NCBI RefSeq assembly: GCF_030409835.1
Contig: NZ_JAUFQO010000016.1
Span: forward strand, 558,001-622,000
DNA from: Lutimonas halocynthiae
GTDB lineage: Bacteria; Bacteroidota; Bacteroidia; Flavobacteriales; Flavobacteriaceae
Reading direction: 5' to 3'
Length of the DNA: 64,000 nt
Positions 62,898-64,000 of the stretch are shown here, in pieces; positions within the stretch are counted from its first letter, which is position 1; every line of letters begins with the position of its first letter. The translations under genes were made by a program, and so were the position numbers. Below the pieces are notes generated by a model. The model was given only the letters and a program-made list of their open reading frames with translations. It made no database searches and was not told the DNA's origin.

Positions 62898-62922
62898 TAA
62901 AAAAACCCTGCAAGTGCAGGGT
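62898..62922 (-). terminator. Rho-independent terminator after the RND adaptor gene
   Basis: On the minus strand: stem ACCCTGC/GCAGGGT (62905-62911 with 62916-62922), loop of four bases, then a seven-T run. It lies 30 bases beyond the stop at 62953. Confidence 0.85.
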
Positions 62923-62952
62923 CTTTTATTTTATGGATTTTAATTTGTGTTA

Positions 62953-64000
62953 CTATCTTTCTTCGTTATCATCTTTTTTGTTCGCCTTATTCCAAATCTT
63001 GATTTCGTCTTCGTCAGTTATTCCGGATAATATTTCTACATTAATCCCATCTGAAATACCCAGATCCAAATCCTTTCTTTCAAATTCCTGTTCTCCTGTT
63101 TTCACCTCAACATATGGCGCTTCGGTTATTTTATCAAATTGTAAAAGCGCTTCTTTAATAGATAAAACACTATCTTTTTTCTCTAGCACAATATCTGCAT
63201 TGGCACTGTATCCTGCCCTGACAAAAAACTCTTTATCCAAAGTGACATCTGCCTTAATTTTAAACTGTACAGCTCCATTTTCTTCAGTTCCTTTGGGTGC
63301 TATAAAATTCAATACAGCAGGAAATTTTTTCTTGTCAATTGCCCCTAGCGCTACTTGAATCTCAGATCCTTCTTCTAATTTACCAACTTCAGCTTCATCA
63401 ACTTTACCTTCAAATATCATTTTAGTCATATCTGCAATTGAGGCAATAGTTGTTCCTGCATTAAAATTATTACTTTGGATTACCTGATACCCTTCTTTTA
63501 CAGGAATTTCTAAAATCATTCCTGATGTAGTCGCTCTAATATTTGTATTCGCCGAACCACCAGAACCGGTATAACCTCTTCTTATAATTTCATAATCATT
63601 TTTTGCATTTTGAACATCTTCTTTTGCCTGATTATAAGCCAATTCAAAGGTTTCCATGTCTTTCTGAGATATAACACCGTTTTGAAACAGTTTCTGGTTT
63701 CTATCATAAACAGTTTTTGCGTTATCAAGCTGCAATTGGGCTTTATTAACCCTTCCCTTTGCACCTGTTAAGGCCTGTTCATTAGGTACAACTCTAACCT
63801 TTGCAATGAGATCACCTTTTTTAATGTCCGCTCCCTCTTCAACAAAGATCTCATCAATTATTCCTGAAATCTGAGGTTTAATTTCAACCTCCTCTAAGGG
63901 AATAACCTTTCCTGTTGCAACTGTTTTTTCAACAATAGTTGCTTTGAATGCCGTTTCAGTTTCAAATACCTCATTTGGTTGCCTGTTTTTCTTAGCAAAC
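62953..64000 (-). CDS. RND efflux periplasmic adaptor (HlyD/MFP family), partial
   Basis: The C-terminal 349 codons of a membrane fusion protein; the reading frame is open without a stop to the window edge, so the 5' end lies beyond position 64000. In N-to-C order: VIEKTVATGKV and ISGIIDEIFVEEGADIKKGDLIAKV, a biotinyl-lipoyl-like half-motif; a helical hairpin with QLQLDNAKTVYDRNQKLFQNGVISQKDMETFELAYNQAKEDV; the returning lipoyl half (TSGMILEIPVKEGYQVI); a beta-barrel; and a membrane-proximal domain. It links an inner membrane RND or MacB-type pump to an outer membrane channel. The pump gene is not visible downstream, so it should lie upstream beyond the window, if adjacent. Confidence 0.88.
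   Translation of the reverse strand, partial: FAKKNRQPNEVFETETAFKATIVEKTVATGKVIPLEEVEIKPQISGIIDEIFVEEGADIKKGDLIAKVRVVPNEQALTGAKGRVNKAQLQLDNAKTVYDRNQKLFQNGVISQKDMETFELAYNQAKEDVQNAKNDYEIIRRGYTGSGGSANTNIRATTSGMILEIPVKEGYQVIQSNNFNAGTTIASIADMTKMIFEGKVDEAEVGKLEEGSEIQVALGAIDKKKFPAVLNFIAPKGTEENGAVQFKIKADVTLDKEFFVRAGYSANADIVLEKKDSVLSIKEALLQFDKITEAPYVEVKTGEQEFERKDLDLGISDGINVEILSGITDEDEIKIWNKANKKDDNEER

Noticed and set aside
62828-63358. Plus-strand ORF of 176 codons with hydrophobic stretches
   Set aside because: It covers the terminator and the antisense of the RND adaptor gene, whose minus-strand frame has clear family motifs through the same bases.
1-64000. tRNA, rRNA, CRISPR, insertion sequences or prophage
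   Set aside because: I saw no cloverleaf, rRNA motif, spaced direct repeats, transposase, integrase or phage structural gene. The region reads as continuous core genome.

Overview
The window is a chromosomal stretch of a member of the Bacteroidota, most likely class Flavobacteriia. The evidence is low GC, LpxC fused to FabZ, a PorX-type regulator with a PglZ domain, a TonB-dependent receptor with an N-terminal carboxypeptidase-regulatory-like domain, many TTG starts without a Shine-Dalgarno sequence, and TAnnTTTG boxes of the Bacteroidota sigma factor upstream of many genes. Almost all of it is ordinary core genome. I see no prophage, insertion sequence, CRISPR array, tRNA or rRNA. No gene-free stretch exceeds 300 bases.

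Layout. 1-11.0 kb (minus strand): fabG, an M16 peptidase lipoprotein, sucD, then a lipid A operon (lpxD, lpxC-fabZ, lpxA, efp, a second LpxD-like gene) behind an HD phosphohydrolase. 11.1-24 kb: porX; a serine operon (serC, serA, with a DUF1015 gene and a yggS-type gene after it); holA divergent from an orphan PD-(D/E)XK protein; a glycosyltransferase; an MltF-like lytic transglycosylase; a TRIC-type channel; the N-terminal half of transketolase; a TlpA-like lipoprotein. 24-34 kb: clpB, ppc, a VOC protein, a small lipoprotein, the overlapping or abutting set smpB/ubiA-like/maf, and the C-terminal half of transketolase, about 10 kb away from its partner and on the other strand. 33.7-40.2 kb: an envelope region of beta-barrel proteins, a glycine-zipper protein, an NTF2-like lipoprotein, a membrane-anchored AlbA_2 (Schlafen-type) protein and a DUF4421 barrel. 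40.2-42.6 kb (minus): a coiled-coil protein, zapA, a strong 6S RNA candidate, and rny. 42.7-48.5 kb: an M23 peptidase, a TonB-dependent receptor, and an ECF sigma factor with a predicted membrane partner and a Spy-like periplasmic protein. 48.6-52.8 kb (minus): a sigma-54 activator lacking its DNA-binding domain, a NatA/NatB-like ABC exporter and an unknown protein. 52.9-58.8 kb: a MarR regulator and a fadN-fadA-fadE beta-oxidation operon. 58.9-64 kb: a propeller-like protein, a Gfo/Idh/MocA oxidoreductase, a fatty acid hydroxylase, 3-hydroxybutyryl-CoA dehydrogenase, a coiled-coil protein, and an RND adaptor cut by the window end.

How the parts work together. The lipid A operon gives consecutive steps from UDP-GlcNAc acylation through deacetylation to N-acylation. 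The fad genes form a complete beta-oxidation spiral. A perfect 26-bp palindrome just before the MarR start is the likely autoregulatory and operon operator. The most notable non-coding signal is a rod-shaped, approximately 182-nt RNA between zapA and rny. Its ends pair perfectly, a hairpin sits at its exact centre, and a U-run follows. This fits a 6S RNA, a type also found next to zapA in Gammaproteobacteria.
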